From: Niabella sp.
Lineage (GTDB): Bacteria; Bacteroidota; Bacteroidia; Chitinophagales; Chitinophagaceae
Length of the DNA: 64,000 bases
NCBI GenBank assembly: GCA_017744715.1
Contig: JAGIAT010000014.1
Coordinates: 96,791 to 160,790, forward strand
Direction of reading: 5' to 3'
Positions 28,001 to 35,651 of the stretch are shown piece after piece. Each line of letters opens with the position of its first letter. The stretch's first letter is position 1. The position numbers and the translations under genes are program-made. The notes under the pieces were generated by a model. That model did not search any database, was not told where the DNA came from, and saw only the letters and a list, made by a program, of their open reading frames with translations.

Positions 28001-28329
28001 AGGCTTGTATTGGCAAATCGCTTGAAATGATGACCGACGAAGAGTGGCCATTATTGGTAGAAAAATTTAAAGACACTGTTCACGAATTAGACAATCTATC
28101 GGATATTTCAAAAAGTGGCTTTGATGAAAATAAAGAAATAGCTGTTAAATTTGAGGTAACATCTTTTGTGAAGGGTCTACAACGAAATTTAGTGCGTTTG
28201 CCCAAAACAAAGAATAAAGAATTAATCCAATTGCAAAGCGTGGTTAAAGCAAAGCTTAGTGATGATCGGCAGTTGAATATTGCTATGTTGGCGCAATTGT
28301 TAGAAGAACTAATACGAGATGAAAAATAA
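25066..28329 (+). CDS. sspC: large ATPase, SspC-like
   Basis: 1087 residues. Walker A is GAYGIGKS at 60-67; a Walker B-like LVIAVDEFGKFL lies near 145-156, giving an AAA/STAND-type ATPase core. The remaining 800 residues are mainly helical and lysine-rich, with no nuclease motif that I recognise. The start overlaps sspB and the stop overlaps sspD by 11 nt, as expected for a tightly coupled sspBCD operon. SspC supplies ATPase activity for phosphorothioation, possibly after SspB nicks DNA (family knowledge, not seen here). Confidence 0.78.
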   Translation: MTTIANNKKKQEHKSFSPSVNIVRDADSMLHYIPTTNSKQVFTQLINDYQVGIRSFTIVGAYGIGKSAFLWAFEKNINHQQHFFSKLSSNMLAKEFDFLRIVGQYNSLKNELANQIGISSKEFTTNTLLNALDKRYKALSKSNKGLVIAVDEFGKFLEYAAKNNPEDELYFIQQLAEYVNDTKKNIFFITTLHQDFNGYARALTKSQQNEWDKVKGRLKEVTFNEPVEQLLFLASERLAELKLGQKDKQFSKLFKSIETAKVFPLKDYFIESFAEKLLPFDILTAAVLTLSLQKYGQNERSLFSFIESNDHLGIREYHNNQTPYYNLASLYDYLVYNFHSLLTTKFNPHYTQWAAMRIAIERTEGLLEDQVSDALKLVKAIGLLNIFTTAAASINRAFLIEYGKYSLGIKQPETIITKLEKLKIIRFVNHSNKFILFEGTDLDIELAINEAGNLVERVVNTVHHLNKYFDFPFISAKAAYYEKGTPRLFTFRLSEEPLIQAPENEIDGIINLIFSDKLKDKDIRSISENNEEAILYGLYKNTDEIKNLLFEIEKIEKVKEANNEDRVALRELNSILQHQVKLLNHYVLANIYAGVESSIVWFFKGKKQIISDEKSFNQLLSRICNEVYPDTPVFKNEMVNKTKLSGALSVAKKNLLKNLTEYWNHNELGFDTTKFPPEKTVYLSLLRNTGIHQHYKEGVVLTEPTDATFYQLWHTSIHFLESTRTGKRSLKEFVDILLARPFKLKKGFIDFWVPIFLFTRRDDFALFGADGYIPTLTDDTLELISRDPVGYDLKAFDIEGVKLNIFNRYRALLNQSEQERPTNQTFIETIKPFLVFYRDLPNYAKNTKSLGKKTLALREAIAYSKNPEETFFEQFPKALGFTIPQLQKGERELVAFVSQLQQSIREIRTCFDELVNNFETFIQEDILGNKLGFPRYKDNLQQRFSGLKRHLLLPHQRVFVQRIQSELDDRKAWLNSLAQACIGKSLEMMTDEEWPLLVEKFKDTVHELDNLSDISKSGFDENKEIAVKFEVTSFVKGLQRNLVRLPKTKNKELIQLQSVVKAKLSDDRQLNIAMLAQLLEELIRDEK

Positions 28330-29422
28330 AGTAAGACATGTGTTAGGTATATCGGGAGGTAAGGACAGTGCAGCACTGGCCATTTATATGTTTGAGAAGT
28401 ATCCTGATATCAATATTGAGTATTATACCTGTGATACTGGCAAGGAGCTTGAAGCCACCTACCAACTTATCCGTAACTTGGAAATTTATTTTGGGAAAAA
28501 ACTTACCTTACTTGAAGCTGCTGCTAAGAGCCATGAAGATCCTTTTGATCATTTTTTAAAATTATATGGGGGCTATCTTCCCTCCTCTACTAGCCGTTGG
28601 TGTACTAGAAAACTCAAATTGGAGCCTTTTGAAAAATGGGTCGGGGATGATCCTGTCATTTCCTATGTAGGTATTCGTGGTGATGAAAATAGAGAGGGCT
28701 ATATTTCTAAAAAACCCAACATTCAATCTATTTTTCCATTCCGAAAAAACATGTGGAGCGAAGACGTGATAAGTAAATTGTTTAAAAATAATCTCATCGA
28801 TCAAATGGCAGATTGGTATCAACAAACCGGTTCGTACCATGTAGAGCGACTATTAGAGATTGTGAAAGAACCTTTATCAAGTAAGTTTGTACAAAAAGAC
28901 AAGTTGGATGCTTTATTAGACTTGGACACCCCTGCATTTAACCAAGTCGTATTTGCTTTTTTAAAAACAACCCATTACCCGCTTTCTGGCGAGGCTAATT
29001 TTCCTTTGTTGGACAACGATGAGGTGTTGAAAAAAGATGACATTTATGACATATTGAAAAGAAGCGGTGTAGGGGTGCCTCAATATTATGAGGAGATTAC
29101 GTTTGAGGTGAATGGTAAAAAAGGCACTTATGCCCGTAGCCGTTCCGGCTGTTACTTCTGTTTTTTCCAGCAAAAAATAGAATGGATTTGGTTGTATGAA
29201 CAGCACCCTGATAAATTTAAGTTGGCTATGGAGTACGAAAAAGATGGCTATACCTGGATGCAAGATGAGCGATTGGAAGATTTGATACAGCCCGAACGTA
29301 TGGAACAAATTAAAGAAGATCAAATAAAAAGGCTCGAAAGAGCGAAAAATAATAAAAAATCACTCTACCTTGTTGATAAGCTGAATGATGAGGTAGAGGG
29401 ATGTATTAGTTGTTTTTTATAA
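28319..29422 (+). CDS. sspD: phosphoadenosine-phosphosulfate-reductase-like protein, SspD/DndC type
   Basis: 367 residues. The PP-loop SGGKDS at 12-17 binds ATP. Cys95 (SRWCTRKLK), Cys278 and Cys281 (GCYFC) are candidates for iron-sulfur ligands as in DndC; a further CISC pair ends the protein. The enzyme is expected to activate the DNA backbone by adenylation and transfer sulfur delivered by the cysteine desulfurase encoded at 35652-36788. It overlaps sspC by 11 nt. It is much longer than assimilatory PAPS reductases, which argues against sulfate assimilation. Confidence 0.85.
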   Translation: MKNKVRHVLGISGGKDSAALAIYMFEKYPDINIEYYTCDTGKELEATYQLIRNLEIYFGKKLTLLEAAAKSHEDPFDHFLKLYGGYLPSSTSRWCTRKLKLEPFEKWVGDDPVISYVGIRGDENREGYISKKPNIQSIFPFRKNMWSEDVISKLFKNNLIDQMADWYQQTGSYHVERLLEIVKEPLSSKFVQKDKLDALLDLDTPAFNQVVFAFLKTTHYPLSGEANFPLLDNDEVLKKDDIYDILKRSGVGVPQYYEEITFEVNGKKGTYARSRSGCYFCFFQQKIEWIWLYEQHPDKFKLAMEYEKDGYTWMQDERLEDLIQPERMEQIKEDQIKRLERAKNNKKSLYLVDKLNDEVEGCISCFL

Positions 29423-29453
29423 AGTTAGTTATATTTACCAAGATAAGAAAAAT

Positions 29454-30548
29454 ATGGAATTCTCTATTACTAAGTGGACCATTAAAAAGCTCTATGATAC
29501 CTATAAAAAAGGATTAATAAACTTGAGTCCACCGTATCAGCGAAATTTTATTTGGTCTATATCTGATCAACAATATCTGATTGATTCTATCCAAAAGAAT
29601 CATCCAATTCCCAACTTCTTTCTTTTACAAAAAAGTGGAGAGTTTGAGATGGTTGATGGACAACAAAGATCAAGGACAATTATTAGCTACATTGATGGAC
29701 AATTTCCCGATCTGTTGAATCGTAAATTCGACAAAAAAAGAGATACAGATTTTCTTAGTTATAGCTTTCCTGTTGTAATAATTACAGACACAAAAGGCGC
29801 TGCAATTGAAAAATTCTATGCTGTAGTAAATAAGACGGGAGTACACTTAAACAAACCCGAAGTAAGAAAGGCCGATTTTTATGACACAAACTATCTAAAA
29901 CTTGTAACAGAAATAACACAATCTAGGCTGTTTAATAAACTGAAGGTATTTACAGATGCCTCGCTTAAAAGGATGAACGATATAGAGTTCGTTGCAGAAT
30001 TAGTCATTCTTGTAAAAGATGGGCATGTTGATAAAAAGGAGAATATGGATCAATATTTTAAAAAAGATCTTAGCGAGAAGCAGTGCGCAGACATAAAAAG
30101 CAAGATCAATTTGGTCTTAACTAAACTCAATATCGTGGATCAAATTTATTTGTTGAGAAATACGAGGTACAAACAAAAGAATGATTTTTATACTTTATTT
30201 GATTTTATTCTGAATAGTTCAATTGAATTAGATTCGCTTAAATACTTTTATAAAATACTTGTACTAATTGGTAAGGATATAAAACCTACTCAAGATGCTT
30301 GTGAACCATTAAAAGAATATGCGAGAAATTGTGTAACTCAATCAAATTCAAAAGCCGCCAGAGAAAATCGCATATCTTTCTTCAAGAATCTATTTCTTAA
30401 TACCGGAACTAAAGCTAATCAAGTTCAAAATGAAATATTGCAATTCTACGACTTGCCTAAAACTTCTATCGTAAAAGTAGAGAAGTACATCTCTATTAGT
30501 GTAGAAAAGCTGTCTAATAAAAAGCCCAATATCGAATTTGAGTTATGA
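29454..30548 (+). CDS. DUF262-only protein, resembling the sensor half of SspE/GmrS
   Basis: 364 residues. N-terminal DUF262 motifs: PPYQRNFIW near 26-34 and VDGQQRSRTI near 68-77, the DGQQR loop that in SspE and GmrSD is linked to nucleotide hydrolysis and sensing of modified DNA. FYAVVNKTGVHLNKPE near 122-137 completes the domain. The DUF1524 HNH nuclease part found in SspE (total about 700-800 residues) is missing; the protein ends in a helical region. It follows sspD after 31 bp and overlaps the kinase gene by 4 nt (ATGA). Confidence 0.8.
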   Translation: MEFSITKWTIKKLYDTYKKGLINLSPPYQRNFIWSISDQQYLIDSIQKNHPIPNFFLLQKSGEFEMVDGQQRSRTIISYIDGQFPDLLNRKFDKKRDTDFLSYSFPVVIITDTKGAAIEKFYAVVNKTGVHLNKPEVRKADFYDTNYLKLVTEITQSRLFNKLKVFTDASLKRMNDIEFVAELVILVKDGHVDKKENMDQYFKKDLSEKQCADIKSKINLVLTKLNIVDQIYLLRNTRYKQKNDFYTLFDFILNSSIELDSLKYFYKILVLIGKDIKPTQDACEPLKEYARNCVTQSNSKAARENRISFFKNLFLNTGTKANQVQNEILQFYDLPKTSIVKVEKYISISVEKLSNKKPNIEFEL

Positions 30549-31447
30549 TCGAATATAAATTTGATAACATCTTACTTGACAGATTTGACCCAGAGCAAAA
30601 TTACATTCAGCTAGACAATATTGATTTTAAGCTTGAAAACTTGCCGGGATATGAAACTAGCAAAGGTGCTAGCTCTAATCTATTTGTATTAATTGACCCG
30701 GAAGATGAATATCCAGATAGGGTAATAAAAATCTGTAAGTCCCCTTTAGAGTTGGGCAATAATAAGAGAATTGTTAGATTTAAAAGAGAAATAAGAGCTT
30801 TTAAAATTGCTAAAAGTAAAGCGTTGAGAAATGTAATTGAATACCACGGTTCTGGTGAAGTTGAGATAGCTGGGTATAATTTTCTTTATATTGTAATGGA
30901 AAAGGCAGATGAAGATCTGGCTTCTTATATGGAAGCAAATCAATTCAATTTCTCGCTTAATCAAAAACTATCTTTTTGCGTAAATATACTTAACGGAATT
31001 AAGCAGTTACATTCCCTTAATATTTACCATAGGGATATTAAGCATGATAATATTTTAAGAATAGGAAATGAATTCAAAGTTGGTGATTTGGGCTTAGTCA
31101 GATTTCAAAATGAAGACTTTTCAATTGATAAGGATAATGAGAAAGTCGGTCCTTTCGGGTGGCTATCTCCGGAAGCAACAAATAAAATGCTTACTTTCAA
31201 GAAAAAAGTAGGCCATATTTATGATTGCGATATTAACTACAAGTCAGATATATTTCAATTAGGCAAATTATTTTGGTACATCTTTCAGGCAAATTTGCCT
31301 ATTGGACAGCTAGATAACGACCATCACTTTGAAGACGATATTTTTGCCGTTTTACGACTAATGCTTCAATATGACAAACAGCGACGCCCTGATATGGCTC
31401 AATTAGAAACATTATTACAACCTCTAATGCTAAAATATGCTGTTTAG
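30545..31447 (+). CDS. eukaryotic-like Ser/Thr protein kinase
   Basis: 300 residues, a stand-alone kinase with no membrane segment. The active-site elements are complete: ATP-binding Lys62 (RVIKICK), the helix-C glutamate near Glu82, catalytic loop HRDIKHDN at 162-169 (Asp164, Asn169), GDLG at 180-183 in place of DFG, and an SPE near 208-210 in place of APE. The start overlaps the DUF262 gene by ATGA, so the two are translated together. It might phosphorylate the DUF262 protein, the Mrr-type protein or a host target on infection; this is inference. Confidence 0.85.
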   Translation: MIEYKFDNILLDRFDPEQNYIQLDNIDFKLENLPGYETSKGASSNLFVLIDPEDEYPDRVIKICKSPLELGNNKRIVRFKREIRAFKIAKSKALRNVIEYHGSGEVEIAGYNFLYIVMEKADEDLASYMEANQFNFSLNQKLSFCVNILNGIKQLHSLNIYHRDIKHDNILRIGNEFKVGDLGLVRFQNEDFSIDKDNEKVGPFGWLSPEATNKMLTFKKKVGHIYDCDINYKSDIFQLGKLFWYIFQANLPIGQLDNDHHFEDDIFAVLRLMLQYDKQRRPDMAQLETLLQPLMLKYAV

Positions 31448-31519
31448 ATAATTATGATGGGACTTTTTTTGTCTACCTTATGTAAGTCCTTATAGAATGC
31501 AAAAAACTCAAATTTGTCT

Positions 31520-31728
31520 TATAGAGGTTGAAGCTTTTCAGAATTGATGAGAAGTAAGCAGTAAATATCATTGCTAATACGTTTTATGATAGCTCAATAT
31601 TCAACGCAATTAAGCATAATCCTACATTCTAGCCCATAGAAGAAATAAGGAAGTTACACGAAGAAAAGATGGCGCTGTATGAAAGAATGCTGAAGGATAA
31701 GGATGAGATGATGGAAATGTTGAAGTAA
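31520..31728 (+). pseudogene. decayed xre remnant inside the ssp island
   Basis: Traces of the C-terminal half of the xre gene family: 'gaggttgaagcttttcagaatt' parallels the VEAFQNFDEEQ region, followed by a match to the NIIANTF region. An in-frame tail then reads LHEEKMALYERMLKDKDEMM before a stop at 31728. Frames are broken upstream. It marks the boundary between the kinase and the Mrr-type gene. The rest of 31448-31757 shows no gene. Confidence 0.7.
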
Positions 31729-31757
31729 GTAATTGAAAGGAGGAAATAATTTACATT

Positions 31758-33230
31758 ATGTCTGATATTTCGCAAATAGAACAATTTATTAGAAAAACCT
31801 GCGAAACCCATTCACTAATTCTGTTAGGGATTAATCAAGGGAAATTTAGAATTTATACTGAAGAGGCATCTGGAATTACTGCCTTTTTAGAAATTGAAGA
31901 AAACAAAAATATTTCATTTTATTTTTTACTTAGAACTCATGATGTCGTTTATTGTGGTGATAGATCAGATGCGCATGTTGTTCTCAGTTTAATGTTTGCT
32001 AGCTTTCTTAAAACTAATTTTGGAATATCCTGTTTGTTATTCGACATCCCTCATCCTGCGGTGCAAGACGAAATTTGGGGTAGATATTTAATGCCACAGC
32101 AATCTCCATCCTTTTTAGGAAGTTCCATTCACGAATATCAACAGAATGCCGTTTTAGAAATAGTTTCTTCCATAGCTAGTTGGAGAACTATGTTTTGGAA
32201 TATTATGGGTTGCCCTTGTGAAAAATGTCTAAAAGCAAGGAGTATCGAATTTTCTGTGCAACATGATATAACAGAAGAATTATCAGGGCTAAAAGAGCAA
32301 CTTTTTAAACATCCCAAAAACTACAATTATAGTCGTCGTATTTGGCCGAACTGGGACTACTTCTACAATATATCAGAAGAGATAACATTAATTAAATCCC
32401 TGGAACTTTCCCAATACTTTGAGGCTCTTCAAATAGTGAATACTGCAAAAGAGGAGTATGTAGAAGGTATTAATGGTTCCTTATTATTAAATGGTGATTT
32501 GAAAAACTTCTTAGCTCACAAAGACATTAAAAAGCTGAGAAAACTTATAAAGGGTATCGAAAAGAGTACAAAGCAGGTCAACTGCGCACCACTTGTTTTG
32601 GAAAATATGATACTTGCTGTTTCAAGCCCCTACATCATTGCTATAGGAAGATTATGTGGTATTTATGAATTTAGGGTTGAACGAGAAAATACAAGAAATC
32701 GTCATAATAGGGAATCCCAACTCTTATTTCCGATTTCTGCCTTTGAATGGGAAGACGAAGTTTGCCCTGACCAATTCGAAGGATTAATCAAAGCACTCCT
32801 GGAGCGGGAGCCAAATGTAAAAATGGTACGTAAGCCGGCACCGATAAACCAAGGAGATAAGGGAAGAGATTTATTAATTGATTGGAACGTAATCAATCCG
32901 TATGTAATATCCGAAGAAACCCCACCTACTTCATTAACAAAGGTGGTCGGTCAATGTAAAGCTTCCAATAAAACAATTGGAAAACATAAAGTTTTAGACA
33001 TTAGAGATACGGTAGAAACCCATAATGCTCAGGGATATTTTCTAGCTGTTAGTACCCAAATAGCAGAAGCATTAACAGCTAAGTTAGAAGACTTACAAGC
33101 TAAAGGAATATGGACACAATGGTGGAATCGAGATGATATCGAAACACGACTTTCAAAAAATCAAGATTTAATACCACTGTTTCCAAAAGTCTTGAAAGCT
33201 AAGGACTACATTAAGTTTGTCGAAAAGTAG
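31758..33230 (+). CDS. Mrr-type restriction endonuclease domain protein
   Basis: 490 residues. The C-terminal about 160 residues hold a PD-(D/E)XK core of Mrr type: Glu341 (FEGLI), Asp371 (KGRDLLID), and Gln399-x-Lys401 (VVGQCKAS), with a final region TQWWNRDDIETRL. Residues 1-330 carry no domain I recognise, except a Cys cluster (GCPCEKC, 151-157) that may bind zinc or help recognise DNA. Probable role: cleavage of invading DNA in the phosphorothioation-linked defence. It converges with the GHKL ATPase gene, leaving 13 bp between stops. Confidence 0.8.
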   Translation: MSDISQIEQFIRKTCETHSLILLGINQGKFRIYTEEASGITAFLEIEENKNISFYFLLRTHDVVYCGDRSDAHVVLSLMFASFLKTNFGISCLLFDIPHPAVQDEIWGRYLMPQQSPSFLGSSIHEYQQNAVLEIVSSIASWRTMFWNIMGCPCEKCLKARSIEFSVQHDITEELSGLKEQLFKHPKNYNYSRRIWPNWDYFYNISEEITLIKSLELSQYFEALQIVNTAKEEYVEGINGSLLLNGDLKNFLAHKDIKKLRKLIKGIEKSTKQVNCAPLVLENMILAVSSPYIIAIGRLCGIYEFRVERENTRNRHNRESQLLFPISAFEWEDEVCPDQFEGLIKALLEREPNVKMVRKPAPINQGDKGRDLLIDWNVINPYVISEETPPTSLTKVVGQCKASNKTIGKHKVLDIRDTVETHNAQGYFLAVSTQIAEALTAKLEDLQAKGIWTQWWNRDDIETRLSKNQDLIPLFPKVLKAKDYIKFVEK

Positions 33231-33243
33231 TAGCTATTCAAAA

Positions 33244-35631
33244 CTAATCCTCTAGCGCCCCCATTAATTGCTCCATACCAAAATTTAAAAGAAAATCAGA
33301 ATAATAGCTATCAAACACATCTCTAATATAGTCGTCAATTGTTATTTCATCTTCTCCATTTTCTTTCAACAATGCCAATTTATAATTTTTCTTTTTGGTA
33401 ATCATATATAAGAACAAAGAATGAAAATACACAGAGGCAATATATCGTTTTTGAGCTATCATAATTTGTTCCTCATTTTTCAGCTTCTTCCGATGATTTA
33501 GGTACACATTGCTATCTAGATTTACATAGATTTTTTCAAGAGTATCGCCAGAGGCAACAGGGGCCATCACCGTATCATAGTTCATGGAAATTCCGTGTTC
33601 TTCCAGTCCATCCCATTGTTCTTTATTTATTTTTATCAGTTCAGGAAGTCCAATATTATCGTAATCCTCCTCTTGCTTAGGCGCCGTTTCCTTTTTTTGC
33701 TCTTGGTCCACTATTTTCAGAAAAACGATCTCTTTAAAATAATCCTCGCCAGCACCTTTCAATGCTGCTGAGATTTCTACTTCGTCACCTTGCCTTAATT
33801 CCGTATCTGGGTTAAAAGTAATTTTAATAGTTCCTTTATCCGGGCTCGATTTGATTATATTCATCAGCTCGCCGGGTTCCTTACTAGTGCCCTGAGTATT
33901 GCCATCATTCGCTTTTGTTCTTTTTACTTTTAAGATAGCAACTTCCAAATCCCCCGGCTCATCGGTTCGATCAAAATAGTGATCTTCCACATCCGTCTCA
34001 AAACGTAGTGTTTTTTCTCCCCCAATCGGCACAGGAATTGGATTATTTGCCTTATGTTGCAATTTGAAAAAACTGGGAAAACGCTCCGGTTTAAACGGTT
34101 TTGATTCTCGCTCTGCTTTTTCTCTGCTCGCTTTCTTTTCTGGCTTCTCCTTAGTTTTTTCCTCCAACTTCAAGGTGTTTTGCAGCAGTTTGAAAAGCTC
34201 GCTATCTTTCGATAGGTTTTTTGCAAAACTTTTGATCAGTTCAACAGTATCCTCACTTTCTAAACCGATAGCATCCTTTCTTCGTTTATTGATTTCATCC
34301 AGCTTCGACTTGGCAAGCTTCTTACGAAGATAATCCCGCAGCTCCTCGGCTTCAGCCCCGTTTTTCAATCGGTCTCTGGAGGCCATAAAAAGCTCCTTCC
34401 TGAATTCGTATTTCATCCGGGAGCAATCTACATTTATAAGTAAATAATCTTTAAGTAAATTGTATTTAAGACTTCTAGTAATAAATTCGGAAGTGTAGTG
34501 TCCGTGCACCTGCCCATTCATAGAGAAGAGTACAGACATATTATTTTTAAAAAACCTTCGTTGAATATCAGCTTTTGAGTCCTTAGCAGTCTTACCTTCC
34601 TGCCGTGCTTTAAAAACATAACAGGTAACTTTCATTGTACCAAATAGAGCATCTTCGTACTCTTCGGAAAACCAATCTTCCACATAATCCTTCTCATCTT
34701 CTAAACGTCGTTGCAATCCAAAAACTACGCTATCCAAGATTTTATTATTAGGATAGCGTTCCTTTTTATCAATCGTAAAAATGGGAAGTACTGGTTTAAA
34801 TAAAAACTCATTCAGACTTTGGTTTAAGTCTTGTGCAAAACCGGATATCCCCTTCATTTGGTAGGAATACATTTTTATAACTGTTCCTGTCCTGAAATTA
34901 CGCCCTAACAATTTTAAATCCAAGTCTGAAGCATCAAAAGAAGGAATTGTTTCGCCAATTTTCAGGTATTCATACCAAGTGTTCTTTTTTGTTTCATGTT
35001 CCCCTTTAGTCAGTGGGTGTTCTCTGGTTAGGGTAAAACCAATCTTACCGGAGCCATCATACTTTTTTGAAGCTATAAGCTGGTAACCTTTTTTCCCGCA
35101 GAAAACAATTGCCCCACTACCGCCCATATTATATTTGCCCTGTACAAAATGAATTTCATTTTTATTACCACGCATGAGGGAAAGAAATGATTTTTCAAAG
35201 TCTTCAGGATGTTGGCCTTCCCCATTGTCGTAAATGATTACAGAGGTATCCCGTGGCGGGCCATCGGCTAATATTTGAATATCATGGGCCTGCTCTCTTC
35301 GATACGTAGGCAAATCCCAATTTTTATACTTAGGAAAAAATTGTTCAATGGCCTCATCCATTGTTCTGGGTGCATGCTTCGATTTAGGATCAACCCCCTC
35401 CTCATAGCATCGCTTCATCAAAATTGCGTCAATGGAGTTAGTTACTTTTTCCACCAAGGCTGCAATCGGATTAGATTGCTGGTTTTCAATAATACCGAAA
35501 TTGGATTCGTTCTGTCCAAGAGGAAACCAGTTTTCCTGCTTAAAAATTGCCGGATTAGCTTGAATAATTTTTTCAACATCAGCTTCGGTGGCTGCAGCGT
35601 ATAGTTGCTCAAATAGTGCTCTACTATTCAT
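33244..35631 (-). CDS. GHKL (Hsp90/MORC-like) ATPase
   Basis: 795 residues. The Bergerat ATP fold is clear: E61-x3-N65 and Asp68 in LVEKVTNSIDA, G1 box DNGEG at 135-139, G2 box GKYNMGGSGA at 165-174. The middle (about residues 440-530) is Lys/Glu-rich and disordered or coiled. The C-terminus is unassigned. Hsp90/MORC-like ATPases recur in prokaryotic restriction islands, where they may act as ATP-driven clamps on DNA. The gene begins 20 bp after sspA on the same strand, so it is likely co-transcribed with the desulfurase, tying it to the Ssp system. Confidence 0.8.
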   Translation of the reverse strand: MNSRALFEQLYAAATEADVEKIIQANPAIFKQENWFPLGQNESNFGIIENQQSNPIAALVEKVTNSIDAILMKRCYEEGVDPKSKHAPRTMDEAIEQFFPKYKNWDLPTYRREQAHDIQILADGPPRDTSVIIYDNGEGQHPEDFEKSFLSLMRGNKNEIHFVQGKYNMGGSGAIVFCGKKGYQLIASKKYDGSGKIGFTLTREHPLTKGEHETKKNTWYEYLKIGETIPSFDASDLDLKLLGRNFRTGTVIKMYSYQMKGISGFAQDLNQSLNEFLFKPVLPIFTIDKKERYPNNKILDSVVFGLQRRLEDEKDYVEDWFSEEYEDALFGTMKVTCYVFKARQEGKTAKDSKADIQRRFFKNNMSVLFSMNGQVHGHYTSEFITRSLKYNLLKDYLLINVDCSRMKYEFRKELFMASRDRLKNGAEAEELRDYLRKKLAKSKLDEINKRRKDAIGLESEDTVELIKSFAKNLSKDSELFKLLQNTLKLEEKTKEKPEKKASREKAERESKPFKPERFPSFFKLQHKANNPIPVPIGGEKTLRFETDVEDHYFDRTDEPGDLEVAILKVKRTKANDGNTQGTSKEPGELMNIIKSSPDKGTIKITFNPDTELRQGDEVEISAALKGAGEDYFKEIVFLKIVDQEQKKETAPKQEEDYDNIGLPELIKINKEQWDGLEEHGISMNYDTVMAPVASGDTLEKIYVNLDSNVYLNHRKKLKNEEQIMIAQKRYIASVYFHSLFLYMITKKKNYKLALLKENGEDEITIDDYIRDVFDSYYSDFLLNFGMEQLMGALED

Positions 35632-35651
35632 ATGGCATCGTATTGTATTAA

